Shown here: positions 43,537-52,287 of the stretch, piece by piece
Layout of the letters: every line of letters begins with the position of its first letter
Numbering within the stretch: the stretch's first letter is position 1
Assembly: GCF_003014475.1 (NCBI RefSeq)
Contig: NZ_PYGJ01000002.1
Span: 248,001-312,000 of the forward strand
Length of the DNA: 64,000 nucleotides
Reading direction: 5' to 3'
Source: Shimia abyssi
Lineage (GTDB): Bacteria > Pseudomonadota > Alphaproteobacteria > Rhodobacterales > Rhodobacteraceae
Notes under the pieces: generated by a model
Seen by the model: only the letters and a program-made list of their open reading frames with translations
What the model was told of the DNA's origin: nothing
Database searches by the model: none
Program-made: the position numbers and the translations under genes

Positions 43537-43992
43537 TTAGCCAGTGCGCGGCAATAGCCGCGCCAGCAACCCGACCAGCGTCTCGCGTTCTTGATCAGAC
43601 AGCGGGGCGAGGTTCAGATCGTTCACCAGCCCGACCGCGTCATACAAACGCTCAGCCAACTGATTGCCCGCTTCCGTAACATGAACTGCGTGAGCTCTGC
43701 GGGAATTTGGATGCGGTCGCCGTTCGATCAAACCGCGCTCCTCTAATCCGTCCAAAGCGCGGCTGATGACATACGCCGGACGATGGTAGTATCGTCCAAT
43801 TTCCGCCTGGCTCAACGGGCCATGCTCCAGAGCAACCATCAGGACCGGGAAATGCGGCAGGCTCAATCCCAGTTTCTTAAGTTCGGCTGTAAGGCGCTGC
43901 TGGCTCTGGTGAGAAACCTCTTGAACCATCCATCCGAAGCTGGACAACCTTACCCGACGTGCGTGTTCTTCCGCATTCATACGTCTCGCCAT
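43537..43992 (-). CDS. MarR-family transcriptional regulator
   Basis: A 151-aa winged-helix regulator. The recognition region GPLSQAEIGRYYHRPAYVISRALDGLEERGLIERR and the wing HPNSRRAHAVHVTEAG are typical, with dimerisation helices at both ends. Start is chosen as ATG 43992 (GAAGG upstream); an ATG at 43980 or a TTG at 44019 is possible. Divergent from the VOC gene at 44317, with about 325 bp between, it may control that gene. Confidence 0.84.
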   Translation of the reverse strand: MARRMNAEEHARRVRLSSFGWMVQEVSHQSQQRLTAELKKLGLSLPHFPVLMVALEHGPLSQAEIGRYYHRPAYVISRALDGLEERGLIERRPHPNSRRAHAVHVTEAGNQLAERLYDAVGLVNDLNLAPLSDQERETLVGLLARLLPRTG

Positions 43993-44159
43993 AAGGCCTT
44001 CATCACCTTCTCGCAACAATTGCGTGATTTGATAACGAAAATGCTACAAACCGTCATATCGCGCGCCACAACTCAGTCACCCCTATCAAAATTACCAGCT
44101 CAAGGCAGAGGCGAGCGCGCGCTCGGTCCCTAGCACGCGGTCCAATTATGGCACCTACG

Positions 44160-44195
44160 CGATACCGACGAACTACCGACGCAATACCGACGTGC
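44160..44195. repeat. Three spaced copies of TACCGACG
   Basis: TACCGACG occurs at 44163-44170, 44174-44181 and 44185-44192, each 11 bp apart, in the gene-free region (43993-44316) between the MarR and VOC genes. The 11-bp phase puts the copies on one face of the helix, as expected for a regulator site. I see nothing else of note in this stretch. Confidence 0.6.
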
Positions 44196-44316
44196 CATTT
44201 CACGACGAAACGCCCGATGTCTGATTATCGCAATTCGCGCACACGTCTCGTGCGCTGCTCCTCTATTTGAGGCGCCCAGAAGGTACTGTAAGCTATCCCG
44301 AACGAGAGGAGACTTC

Positions 44317-44898
44317 ATGCGCAAGATCCAAGCACAGGGCGTGCACCACATCACTCTGACCGGAGCGGACCGGCAGACATCTATCGATTTCTGGGAGGGG
44401 TTATTGGGTATGCCCTATATCTTCGACCAACCCAACCTCGATGACCCGAACGAGGGGCATCTCTACTTCGATCCCGGCGACGGTCGCTTGATAACCGTCT
44501 TCACCAACGAAACCCGCAAACCAGACCCGCAGCGCACACCGACCGAACCGGGTTGTGTGCATCACATCGCGTTCAACCTCAGCCGCGCCAGCTGGTTGCA
44601 AGCGATTGAAAGGCTTGATGAAAGAGATATTGAGCACTCAGGTGCTCGGGATCGGGGGTTCATGGATTCCGTCTATTTCAAAGACCCGATGGGACTACTT
44701 ATCGAACTGGCCACCTACAAGTTTGAACCCCCGTTTGGATGCTCTCATGCAGATGTCCTTATCCGTGCCCACCGTCTGCGCGTCGCCCGCGGGGATTACA
44801 ATATCGCCGAGGGCCATCTCGCGGATGCCGTGGAAGAACTGGTGCAAGAGCGCCAAGGCAGCCTCTCATCCGACCGTAGCGCCCAAGACCCGTACTAA
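44317..44898 (+). CDS. VOC-family (glyoxalase/ring-cleavage dioxygenase fold) protein
   Basis: A 193-aa vicinal oxygen chelate protein. Metal ligands are suggested by GVHHITLTG at the start, CVHHIAFNLS in the middle and DPMGLLIELATY at the end. Two beta-alpha-beta-beta-beta modules span residues about 8-130, then a 60-residue charged tail follows. Family reactions range from glyoxalase I to extradiol cleavage; nothing in the neighbourhood decides. GAGAGGAGA precedes the ATG. Confidence 0.8.
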   Translation: MRKIQAQGVHHITLTGADRQTSIDFWEGLLGMPYIFDQPNLDDPNEGHLYFDPGDGRLITVFTNETRKPDPQRTPTEPGCVHHIAFNLSRASWLQAIERLDERDIEHSGARDRGFMDSVYFKDPMGLLIELATYKFEPPFGCSHADVLIRAHRLRVARGDYNIAEGHLADAVEELVQERQGSLSSDRSAQDPY

Positions 44899-44906
44899 AC
44901 CTTCAG

Positions 44907-44934
44907 GTAGGTCGGACAAATTTGTCCGACCTAC
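44907..44934. terminator. Perfect 28-nt palindrome between convergent genes
   Basis: GTAGGTCGGACAAA and its exact reverse complement abut without spacer, between the VOC stop at 44898 and the tctA stop at 44942. It can act as a hairpin for both strands (TTT of the centre becomes part of the loop). It resembles dispersed GTAGGxxxGxCAAA palindromes in proteobacteria. No T-tract. Confidence 0.75.
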
Positions 44935-44941
44935 GAAACAA

Positions 44942-46456
44942 TCAGTCCCCGTCAGCCACTCCCTCAGCCCGCGCCCGCGCACGGCGTGCCCGATAGCTCG
45001 GCAACACCACTAATAGCAACGCAATCGCCAACAAACCAAGGGTCATCGGACGTTCCCAGATGAACGCGACCCCATCATAAAGCTGCATTGAACGAGAGAA
45101 GTTATCTTCCAGCATCCCGCCCAGAATGAAGCCAATAAGCAGCGGCGCGAGTGGATAGTCAGCAAACCGCAGCGCTGTCGCGCAGACCCCGAATCCAACC
45201 AGCAATAACAGTTCCGTCGCGTTGTTTTGCCCGATATAGGCCCCCATCAGTGTAAAGAACAAAATAAATGGAATCAGATAGTTACGCGGCACAGATAGAA
45301 CTTTTGCAATATACGGGATCAGCGGCAGGTTCAGGATCAGTAGCACGAGATTGCCAATGAACATCGACATGATCACGGCCCAGAAAATCTGTGGCTCATC
45401 GATCATCAACCTCGGCCCTGGCGTCACGTTCAACGCAATCAGTGCGCCCAACAAAATCGCCGTCGTTCCGGACCCCGGAATACCCAAAGTCAGCAACGGC
45501 ACAAATGACCCGGTACAGGCCGCATTGTTCGCCGTCTCAGGCGCCGCCAATCCCTTAATCGACCCTTTACCAAACTCTTCCTGCTCGGCCTTTGGCGCAA
45601 TATTGCGCTCGACTGCATAGCCCAGGAAACTCGCGATTGTTGCGCCTGCGCCGGGCAGAACCCCAATAAAGAACCCTTGCAACGACTGACGCCCAATGAC
45701 CGGTGCAATGGCCCTGGCCTCACTGCGGGAAATGCGCAAATCCTTGATTTCTCCGTCATTTCCCCCGCCCATCTCTTTAGGCTTCAGCACCAGAAAAAGC
45801 GCTTCGGGTAGGGCAAACATTGCCATGGCCAGCGTGATAAAGCCAAAGCCAGACTGCAGATCCATGATCCCCATGGTGAATCGCGGCATGTTAAACAATG
45901 CGCCTTCACCAACAGTTGCCATGATCAACCCAAGCACCGTCATCATCAGTGCCTTTGCTACCTGCCCGGTTCCGGCAAAAGCGGCGATTGCGGACAGACC
46001 CACCACCATCAGCGCGAAATACTCCGCCGAATGAAATAACAAGGCCACCGACGACAGCGCTGGTGCAAAAATCATCAACAAAAGTGCGCCGACGCTACCA
46101 CCCGCAAAACTTGCAATCGCGGCGATGGTCAGAGCTTTGCCCGCCTTGCCACTTTTCGCCATCGGATAACCGTCGAAACTAGAGGCGACAGTCCCCGCCA
46201 CCCCCGGCGCGTTCAGCAAGATCGAAGAAGTCGAGCCCCCAAAAATCGCGCCATAGTAGACGCCAGCCAGCAGGATCAACGCCGCCGACGGATCCCCCAT
46301 CGAGATCGCTACCGGGATCATGATCGCGATGATCGACATCGGCCCCAAACCCGGCAACATGCCAATGAATGTCCCAATTAAACACCCGCCGATCACCATC
46401 AACAGGTTCTGAACAGACAGTGCCGTTTGTAGACCAATCAGAAGTCCTTCAAGCAT
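44942..46456 (-). CDS. tctA: Tripartite tricarboxylate transporter large permease
   Basis: A 504-aa membrane protein with about twelve helices. GGCLIGTFIGMLPGLGPMSIIAIMIPV and GVYYGAIFGGSTSSILLNAPG are TctA hallmarks, repeated in the second half as LPGAGATIASFLGYAVE and PLLTLGIPGSGTTAILLGAL. It forms the main transport subunit for the TctC-bound substrate. It lies last in the tctCBA unit, 1 bp after tctB. The charged C-terminal tail (RARRARARAEGVADGD) is cytoplasmic. Confidence 0.94.
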   Translation of the reverse strand: MLEGLLIGLQTALSVQNLLMVIGGCLIGTFIGMLPGLGPMSIIAIMIPVAISMGDPSAALILLAGVYYGAIFGGSTSSILLNAPGVAGTVASSFDGYPMAKSGKAGKALTIAAIASFAGGSVGALLLMIFAPALSSVALLFHSAEYFALMVVGLSAIAAFAGTGQVAKALMMTVLGLIMATVGEGALFNMPRFTMGIMDLQSGFGFITLAMAMFALPEALFLVLKPKEMGGGNDGEIKDLRISRSEARAIAPVIGRQSLQGFFIGVLPGAGATIASFLGYAVERNIAPKAEQEEFGKGSIKGLAAPETANNAACTGSFVPLLTLGIPGSGTTAILLGALIALNVTPGPRLMIDEPQIFWAVIMSMFIGNLVLLILNLPLIPYIAKVLSVPRNYLIPFILFFTLMGAYIGQNNATELLLLVGFGVCATALRFADYPLAPLLIGFILGGMLEDNFSRSMQLYDGVAFIWERPMTLGLLAIALLLVVLPSYRARRARARAEGVADGD

Positions 46457-46457
46457 G

Positions 46458-46940
46458 TCAGCCTCCGATAAAGCCCGGCAACGGGCGCAAATAAATGCCC
46501 AGCACCTGCTGGACTAAATACCACACGACAAGTGTCGCAAAGAGAGCGATAGGCACCATGATGTGCCACTTACGTTCGCCCAGAATGAAAGACCCAAGGA
46601 TCAGGAAGGCGGACGTGGAAAAGATAAACCCAAGCGGACGCAGACACAGCGCATAGGCCACCATCAACGCAAGCAACATCAATGCTTGGCCAAGGTGGTA
46701 ATCCCCTAACCGCCTGTAATCTATATCCAGCTCCTTCTCCTCGCCCTTTTCCAATCCCAGCAAGATGATCAATGAGGCGACGATACCTAGCACAGACAAT
46801 ACCTTCGGAAAGGTGCTCGGCCAAATTGGGTTGCGACGCATGAACGGGGCCAAGCCACTATCCATTGTGAACCAGGCGGCATAGCCATAGGCCAAACACA
46901 CGCCCAGCAAGACCAACGCTATCCAGCGATCCAAGGCCAT
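46458..46940 (-). CDS. tctB: Tripartite tricarboxylate transporter small permease
   Basis: A 160-aa protein with four hydrophobic helices and a central LLGLEKGEEKELDIDYRRLGDYHL loop, as in TctB. It partners with TctA in the inner membrane. The start could be the ATG at 46946 or at 46940; GGAG lies right against the first, so the second has better spacing. tctA follows at once. Confidence 0.88.
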   Translation of the reverse strand: MALDRWIALVLLGVCLAYGYAAWFTMDSGLAPFMRRNPIWPSTFPKVLSVLGIVASLIILLGLEKGEEKELDIDYRRLGDYHLGQALMLLALMVAYALCLRPLGFIFSTSAFLILGSFILGERKWHIMVPIALFATLVVWYLVQQVLGIYLRPLPGFIGG

Positions 46941-46968
46941 CTGCATCTCCTGTCGGGTAAATCAAAAG

Positions 46969-46997
46969 ACGACAGAGCGGGCATGCCGCTCTGTCGT
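46969..46997 (-). other. 12-bp hairpin between tctC and tctB
   Basis: ACGACAGAGCGG and its exact complement flank a 5-nt loop (46981-46985) in the 68-bp gap. On the coding (minus) strand it is followed by a CTTTTGATTT stretch. This looks like an intra-operon attenuator that would leave more binding protein than permease mRNA, a common device for such transporters. Confidence 0.72.
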
Positions 46998-47008
46998 GCG
47001 TAGGGTCT

Positions 47009-47995
47009 TCAGAGGAAGCCCAGTTTCTTCATCAGGTCACCAATGACCTTTTCCTGATCTTCTAGGAACGATTGGAAATCGTCGCCTGAATTGTGGATGT
47101 TCACCCAACCGTTGCGGGCGCGCACTTCTTCCCACTCGTCGGTTTCATACATCTCGCCCAGCGCTTTCTGATACATCGCCAGCTTGTCATCCGGCAGACC
47201 TGGAGCCGCAAAGAACCCGCGCCAGTTCACAAACGATGTATCGATGCCCTGTTCCTTCATGGTCATCGCATCAGGGGCTGCAGACACTCGCTCATCCGCA
47301 GTGACACCAATGATTTTCACTTCGCCTGCATTGGCCAAATCAACCGCTTCTGAGAAACCAGTCGACAGCGCTGCAATCTCGCCCGACAGCAACGCCGCCA
47401 TGGCTTTGCCGCCAGCGTCGTAAGGGATGTACTTCACGCCCAGCGCGTCTTTGCCAGCCGCTTCCATCACCATCGCCGCCACCAGATGGTCCATACCGCC
47501 TGGAACCGATCCGCCGCCAATCGCGGTCTTGGATGGATCTGCGTCATAGGCCGCCATCAGGTCTTCCATCGAATTGATAGGGCTGTCTTTGCCCACAACC
47601 ATTGCGGCGTAATCGCCGATAGTGCCCGCGACCAATGTAAGATCCCGGAAGTTATGCGGGAACACACCGGTTAATGAGCGAATGACAATCGGCGTCGAGT
47701 TCACCATCAGCGTGCCGTGGTTACTCTCGGCGTTTTCGATTAAGAAACCGATGGCTTTACCACCGCCGCCACCGGACATGTTTTCGTAAGACGCATTGCC
47801 CACTATGCCCGCCTTGGTCAACGCCTCGCCTGTTCCGCGTGCCGTGCCATCCCAGCCGCCACCGGCACCGCCGGGGATCAGAAAGTGGATGCTGTCGGCA
47901 ACCTTGTGGCCGTCCGCCATTGCGGACCCACCAAAGGCCATTGCGGCGACAGCCGTCGCCATCAGGGCGCGGCGGCCCAGTTTGAATGTCGTCAT
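47009..47995 (-). CDS. tctC: Tripartite tricarboxylate transporter substrate-binding protein
   Basis: A 328-aa periplasmic protein of the TctC/Bug family. The signal runs from LGRRALMATAVAAMAFGGSAMA; mature HFLIPGGAGGGWDGTARGTGEAL is the family ligand-binding loop, followed by YENMSGGGGGKAIGFL. It feeds TctAB. GGGAGGA precedes the ATG at 47995. The adjacent tctDE suggests substrate-induced expression. The bound acid is unknown: Bug proteins bind citrate, aspartate, phthalates and others. Confidence 0.9.
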   Translation of the reverse strand: MTTFKLGRRALMATAVAAMAFGGSAMADGHKVADSIHFLIPGGAGGGWDGTARGTGEALTKAGIVGNASYENMSGGGGGKAIGFLIENAESNHGTLMVNSTPIVIRSLTGVFPHNFRDLTLVAGTIGDYAAMVVGKDSPINSMEDLMAAYDADPSKTAIGGGSVPGGMDHLVAAMVMEAAGKDALGVKYIPYDAGGKAMAALLSGEIAALSTGFSEAVDLANAGEVKIIGVTADERVSAAPDAMTMKEQGIDTSFVNWRGFFAAPGLPDDKLAMYQKALGEMYETDEWEEVRARNGWVNIHNSGDDFQSFLEDQEKVIGDLMKKLGFL

Positions 47996-48059
47996 GATTT
48001 CCTCCCAATTTGACAACTGTCCGAAAGACGGCTCAGTTGAAGAGAGAAAAACACCATAA

Positions 48060-48078
48060 CCTGACACAAACCTGTCAC
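48060..48078 (+). promoter_or_regulatory. Tandem direct repeat, candidate TctD site
   Basis: CCTGACAC (48060-48067) and CCTGTCAC (48071-48078) are direct repeats with an 11-bp period, in the 108-bp divergent gap between tctC and tctD. OmpR/PhoB-type regulators bind tandem repeats with this period. The pair lies 26 bp before the tctD start. Confidence 0.6.
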
Positions 48079-48103
48079 GCTCTCAGAAAGGCGCAATCGA
48101 GAC

Positions 48104-48772
48104 ATGAAATTCCTGCTGGTCGAGGACAATCACGAGCTGGCCAATGCAATCTGCACGCGGATGCAACTGGATGGTCATGTTATTGATCACGCTGACAGAA
48201 TCCAAGAGGCTCAAGCCTTCTCTGAAACCGGTGAATACGACCTGATCCTACTCGACATCATGCTTCCGGATGGCGACGGACGCAACTTTCTGAAACAGCA
48301 CCGTGCCCGCCAAAATGACACCCCGGTCATCGTTTTAACGGCGCGCTCTCAGGTTTCCGACAGAATCAGCATGCTTGATCTTGGTGCTGATGATTATGTC
48401 ACCAAGCCTTTTGATCACGAAGAACTACAGGCCCGATGCCGCGCCGTTTTGCGCCGCAATGCGGGGGCGGCCCAGTCTGTTCAACGGTTAGGTGACGTCG
48501 CCTTTGACTCGGTTGCCGGGTCGTTGACGGTCGGCGATTGTGTCATTCAGCTGCGCAACCGGGAACTGCGCCTTCTGGAAGTTTTGTTTAACGCACCCGG
48601 TCAGATATTTTCCAAGCAAAAACTCTTTGATCGTCTGTTTTCTTACGACGATGACGTTTCAGAAAACGCTATCGAAGTCTATATCGGCCGCCTGCGCAGA
48701 CATCTGGAACCTTCACAATTGCGCATCACAACCCATCGCGGTTTGGGATATAGGCTGGACCATGACGAGTAG
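48104..48772 (+). CDS. tctD: Two-component response regulator, OmpR family (TctD-like)
   Basis: A 222-aa response regulator. The receiver domain has acidic residues VEDNHE, the phosphoacceptor Asp in LILLDIMLPDGDG (near residue 51), Thr in VLTARSQ and Lys in VTKPFDHEEL. The C-terminal winged helix (NRELRLLEVLFNAPGQIFSK, ending in LRITTHRGLGYRLD) binds DNA. Divergent from tctC, it should switch on the tricarboxylate transporter. It overlaps the kinase start by 11 bp. Confidence 0.9.
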   Translation: MKFLLVEDNHELANAICTRMQLDGHVIDHADRIQEAQAFSETGEYDLILLDIMLPDGDGRNFLKQHRARQNDTPVIVLTARSQVSDRISMLDLGADDYVTKPFDHEELQARCRAVLRRNAGAAQSVQRLGDVAFDSVAGSLTVGDCVIQLRNRELRLLEVLFNAPGQIFSKQKLFDRLFSYDDDVSENAIEVYIGRLRRHLEPSQLRITTHRGLGYRLDHDE

Positions 48773-50141
48773 CGCGCCTGCCGATGTTCAGGTCCGTGGT
48801 GCGCTGCGCAACCGGTTGGTTATTTCATTGGTCGGCGGCGCGGCTGTCTTGGCAATTCTGATCTTTCTCGTGGTGCGCAGTTACGCAGCCCAGATCGCAC
48901 AGCAAGGACAGGATGACGTGCTTGGCGCGTCTGTTACCTCGATCCTCGACGCCGCGATCATACGCAATGGCGTCATCCAGATTGACATTCCATATGCATC
49001 GTTTTCCATGCTGAACACTCCGTCGGACGACCGGGTTTTCTACGCGGTTTATCAGGACGGAACTCCTATCTCGGGCTACGCCGACTTGCCTCCACCTCTT
49101 GACACCAACGCTACGAAAAACGACTTTCGCACTGTCACCTACAACGGCACCCCAGTAAGGTTGGCCACAGCGGCGCGCGTTCTGATTGGCGCGGATGTCC
49201 GCACCGAGGTCAAGGTCTCGGTCGCACAAACACGTGACGCACTTTCAGGCACACTCAACCGTATCTCACGTAACGTCGCTCTCTTTGGCGCGGGGTTCTT
49301 TCTATTGGCCACAGTGCTGTCGTTCTGGGCTACGTCGACAACCATTTCTCGTTTGCGACGTCTGACCGACTCTGTGACCCGCCGTGGCCCCAAAGATCTC
49401 AGCCCGGTCGCCAAACCCGTGCCCGTCGAAATGGCGCCGCTTGTTTCATCGCTCAACTCGCTGATGTCGCGACTGGATCAATCCCTGCACCGCTCCGAAG
49501 ACTTCATCGCCGAAGCGGCGCACCGCGTTCGCACACCACTTGCTACGGTTCGCTCTCATGCCGAGGCAACGCTACATCGCGTTGAGCGCGAGGAGAACCG
49601 CCAGGCTTTGCGCGCTATGATGCGCGCCATTGACGAAAGCTCCCGTGCCGCCGGACAGTTGCTTGATCACGCCATGATCACTTTTCGTGCCGATCATCTG
49701 GAACTACAAAACCTCGATCTCGTCGACTTGGTTCAGGATCTTGTGACACGCCTCACGCCAATTGCGGACATGAAGCACATTGACCTACGTCTCACCGGTG
49801 ACACTTCGGTGCCCGTAAGCGGCGATCCCATCCTATTGCAGAACGCATTGCGCAACCTGATCGACAACGCCCTCAAATACGCGCCGAGCGAAACCGAAAT
49901 AAGCCTAAATGTAACCACAGCCTCGCGACCAACTGTCGAAATTCGCGATCAGGGCGCGGGTTTTCCAACGGCAAACATGGCCGATCTGGTGTCCCGCTTT
50001 TCGCGCGGCGAAAATGCCAGCGATACTATCGGGTCCGGCCTTGGCCTTACCATCGCCCAAGACGTCGCGGCGGCCCATGGTGGCGCGCTGGTACTGTCCA
50101 ACAATCCAAAGGGGGGCGCATGCGTAACCTTGTCACTCTGA
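48762..50141 (+). CDS. tctE: Sensor histidine kinase (TctE-like)
   Basis: A 459-aa membrane kinase. The first helix is near residues 20-42 and the second near 165-190, so about 120 residues lie in the periplasm. HAMP-like linker, then H-box EDFIAEAAHRVRTPLATVRSH with the phospho-His, N-box LRNLIDNALKYAP and G-boxes EIRDQGAGFP and GSGLGLTIAQD. It pairs with the regulator at 48104. The start ATG lies inside that gene. The next gene starts before this one ends, so the three are probably co-translated. Confidence 0.9.
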   Translation: MTSSAPADVQVRGALRNRLVISLVGGAAVLAILIFLVVRSYAAQIAQQGQDDVLGASVTSILDAAIIRNGVIQIDIPYASFSMLNTPSDDRVFYAVYQDGTPISGYADLPPPLDTNATKNDFRTVTYNGTPVRLATAARVLIGADVRTEVKVSVAQTRDALSGTLNRISRNVALFGAGFFLLATVLSFWATSTTISRLRRLTDSVTRRGPKDLSPVAKPVPVEMAPLVSSLNSLMSRLDQSLHRSEDFIAEAAHRVRTPLATVRSHAEATLHRVEREENRQALRAMMRAIDESSRAAGQLLDHAMITFRADHLELQNLDLVDLVQDLVTRLTPIADMKHIDLRLTGDTSVPVSGDPILLQNALRNLIDNALKYAPSETEISLNVTTASRPTVEIRDQGAGFPTANMADLVSRFSRGENASDTIGSGLGLTIAQDVAAAHGGALVLSNNPKGGACVTLSL

Positions 50142-51127
50142 TCTTGTGCTTCCTGCCTGCCCTCTCGTCGGCCCAAGATTGGGAAGACCGGCAATTTTTT
50201 GGCACGACATCGCCAACGCAAACTCTGCGGGTGCTTTCCTCAACTGATACAGCGCTTTTCGAACCCATTATCGACCATTTCCTGCAATCCAACCGCGACA
50301 TTGCAGTTGAATATCTCGTGGCCAGCACCGCAGACATCGATGCCGCATTCCGCGCGACACCAGAACGGTTTGACGTAGTGATATCCAGCGCGATGGACTT
50401 ACAATTTAAACTGGTCAATGACGGGTATGCGATTGAAATAGAAGACTTACCTGCCCCCGATTGGGCTCAGTGGCGCCAAAGCCTGTTTGCCTTTACTGCT
50501 GAACCTGCGGCCATAATACTCAATCGAAACGCGTTTCGCGGCCATCCCATTCCACGCACCCGCCAGGAATTGATCCAAGCCATGCGCGCGCGTCCGGACA
50601 TCTTTGAAAATCGCCTGGGAACCTATGATGTCCGCCAATCCGCGCTTGGATATCTTTTTGCCACGCAAGACGCGCGCGCGTCCGAAACTTATTGGCGTTT
50701 GATGGAGGTTATGGGCAGTCTCGGCCTACGTCTCTATTGCTGCTCAGGTGACATGATCGACGATCTCACTCGTGGCGATCTGGTCGTCGCATACAACGTA
50801 CTGGGCAGCTACGCCGCCGCCCGCACTGAAAACGCGAATGTTCTGGAAATCATATTACCTTCAGAATTCCCCACAACAATGATGCGCACAGCTTTCGTGG
50901 CGGCACAAACCGACAAACCGGAAACGGCGGCGTCGTTCACGCGGTTTCTGGTTGAGATGCAGCAAGCGAATTCAGATCACGCGAGTTTCCCACTGCCACC
51001 GCTGAACCCAGCGGAAAACGTCGACAACCAATCCACCATCGCATTGGGCCCGGCATTGATGACGTATCTGGACACGCTTAAGAAACGAACATTTCTGCAA
51101 GAATGGGAAAACGCGGTTTTGCAATAG
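50120..51127 (+). CDS. Periplasmic binding-protein-like component linked to TctDE
   Basis: A 335-aa protein with a short signal peptide (MRNLVTLILCFLPALSSAQ). The mature fold reads like an iron/phosphoglycerate-type binding protein (TLRVLSSTDTALFEPIIDHFLQ; FDVVISSAMDLQFKLVNDG; GDLVVAYNVLGSY), in the style of PgtC. Overlap of 22 bp with tctE and no ABC permease nearby suggest a sensory accessory to the kinase, not a transporter part. Family assignment is moderate, the role inferred from context. Confidence 0.68.
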   Translation: MRNLVTLILCFLPALSSAQDWEDRQFFGTTSPTQTLRVLSSTDTALFEPIIDHFLQSNRDIAVEYLVASTADIDAAFRATPERFDVVISSAMDLQFKLVNDGYAIEIEDLPAPDWAQWRQSLFAFTAEPAAIILNRNAFRGHPIPRTRQELIQAMRARPDIFENRLGTYDVRQSALGYLFATQDARASETYWRLMEVMGSLGLRLYCCSGDMIDDLTRGDLVVAYNVLGSYAAARTENANVLEIILPSEFPTTMMRTAFVAAQTDKPETAASFTRFLVEMQQANSDHASFPLPPLNPAENVDNQSTIALGPALMTYLDTLKKRTFLQEWENAVLQ

Positions 51128-51210
51128 CGGCCAGATTCATCCCTTTTCCCACATCACATTCCATGCCACTCTCTCCTCGCTGAGCAGAAACAATACTCAT
51201 TGGGAAAAAC

Positions 51211-52287
51211 ATGATCGACTTTTTGGTGATTGGTGGCGGCATTGCGGGCGTATCCGCTGCCGCTCGGTTATCAGAATTTGGCAAAGTAACACTGTTGGAG
51301 CGCGAAACTGCATTGGGCTACCATGCGTCCGGGCGCTCCGCCGCTTTGTTTGAATCAAATTACGGCCTCAAGAGCACCGTCGAGCTTTCAAAAGCCAGCG
51401 CCGAATTTCACACCAACGCCCATGGCGGCTTTCTAAGCGCTCGCGGCCTCTTGGTATTGGGCAAAGCAGGTGAAGCAACCGATTTTGCACATGCCTGCGA
51501 TAACCTGAATGTCGCGCCCATCGACGTTGAACGTGCCTTTGAACTTGTCCCTATACTGGACCCCGCAAATGTCAAACACGCAGCCTTTCACAAGGCCGCT
51601 TATGACATCGACACCGATCTTCAAATTCAAACCTTTGCTCGCGTTTGCCGCCAAAATGGCAGCGCGGTGCTGACCAACCAAGATGTCACTGACATCAAAC
51701 GATTAGACGCTGGGTGGGAAGTCACCTCATCGGGTCAGGTCCATAATGCCCGGATGCTCTTTAATGCAGCCGGTGCTTGGGTTGATCACATCGCTGAATT
51801 GGCGGGAATTGCTCCCTTGGGCTTCACCCCATTGCGCCGGTCCATGGCGCGCATTCCCGCACCTGCCAATCATGACGTCAGCCCGTGGCCAATGATGTTG
51901 GGATGCCGCGAAGATTGGTATGCCAAGCCGGATGCAGGCAGCCTCTTGGTTTCCCCCGCCGAGGAAGACCCGATGTCTCCCTTTGATGCTTGGCCCGACG
52001 ATATTGTGCTGGCCGAGGGGATCGCCCGTTATCAGGAGTTTGTGACCGAAGATGTGACCCGGCTAACCGCAAGCTGGGCGGGCTTGCGCACATTCTCACC
52101 AGATCGCAATTTGGTCCTTGGCCCCGCTCTGGACGATGCCGGGTTTTTCTGGGTAGCCGGGCAAGGTGGATATGGGTTCCAGACCGCGCCCGCCGCTTCA
52201 CAACTGATTGTGGATCTTGTTACCGGCAAGCCTTCTGACCTCGACCCAGACACGCTTGCAGCTATAAACCCCAATAGGTTCGCCTGA
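51211..52287 (+). CDS. FAD-dependent oxidoreductase (glycine/D-amino-acid oxidase, DadA-like)
   Basis: A 358-aa flavoprotein. The N-terminal FAD site is FLVIGGGIAGVSAAARLSEFG followed by LLERE; GYHASGRSAALFESNYG is the FAD-covering loop and the C-terminal WAGLRTFSPDRNLVLGPAL and WVAGQGGYGFQTAPAASQL are family marks. It oxidises an amino or N-methyl group with O2 or a quinone as acceptor. No GcvT domain is attached. It overlaps the DUF938 gene by one base (TGATG). Confidence 0.83.
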   Translation: MIDFLVIGGGIAGVSAAARLSEFGKVTLLERETALGYHASGRSAALFESNYGLKSTVELSKASAEFHTNAHGGFLSARGLLVLGKAGEATDFAHACDNLNVAPIDVERAFELVPILDPANVKHAAFHKAAYDIDTDLQIQTFARVCRQNGSAVLTNQDVTDIKRLDAGWEVTSSGQVHNARMLFNAAGAWVDHIAELAGIAPLGFTPLRRSMARIPAPANHDVSPWPMMLGCREDWYAKPDAGSLLVSPAEEDPMSPFDAWPDDIVLAEGIARYQEFVTEDVTRLTASWAGLRTFSPDRNLVLGPALDDAGFFWVAGQGGYGFQTAPAASQLIVDLVTGKPSDLDPDTLAAINPNRFA

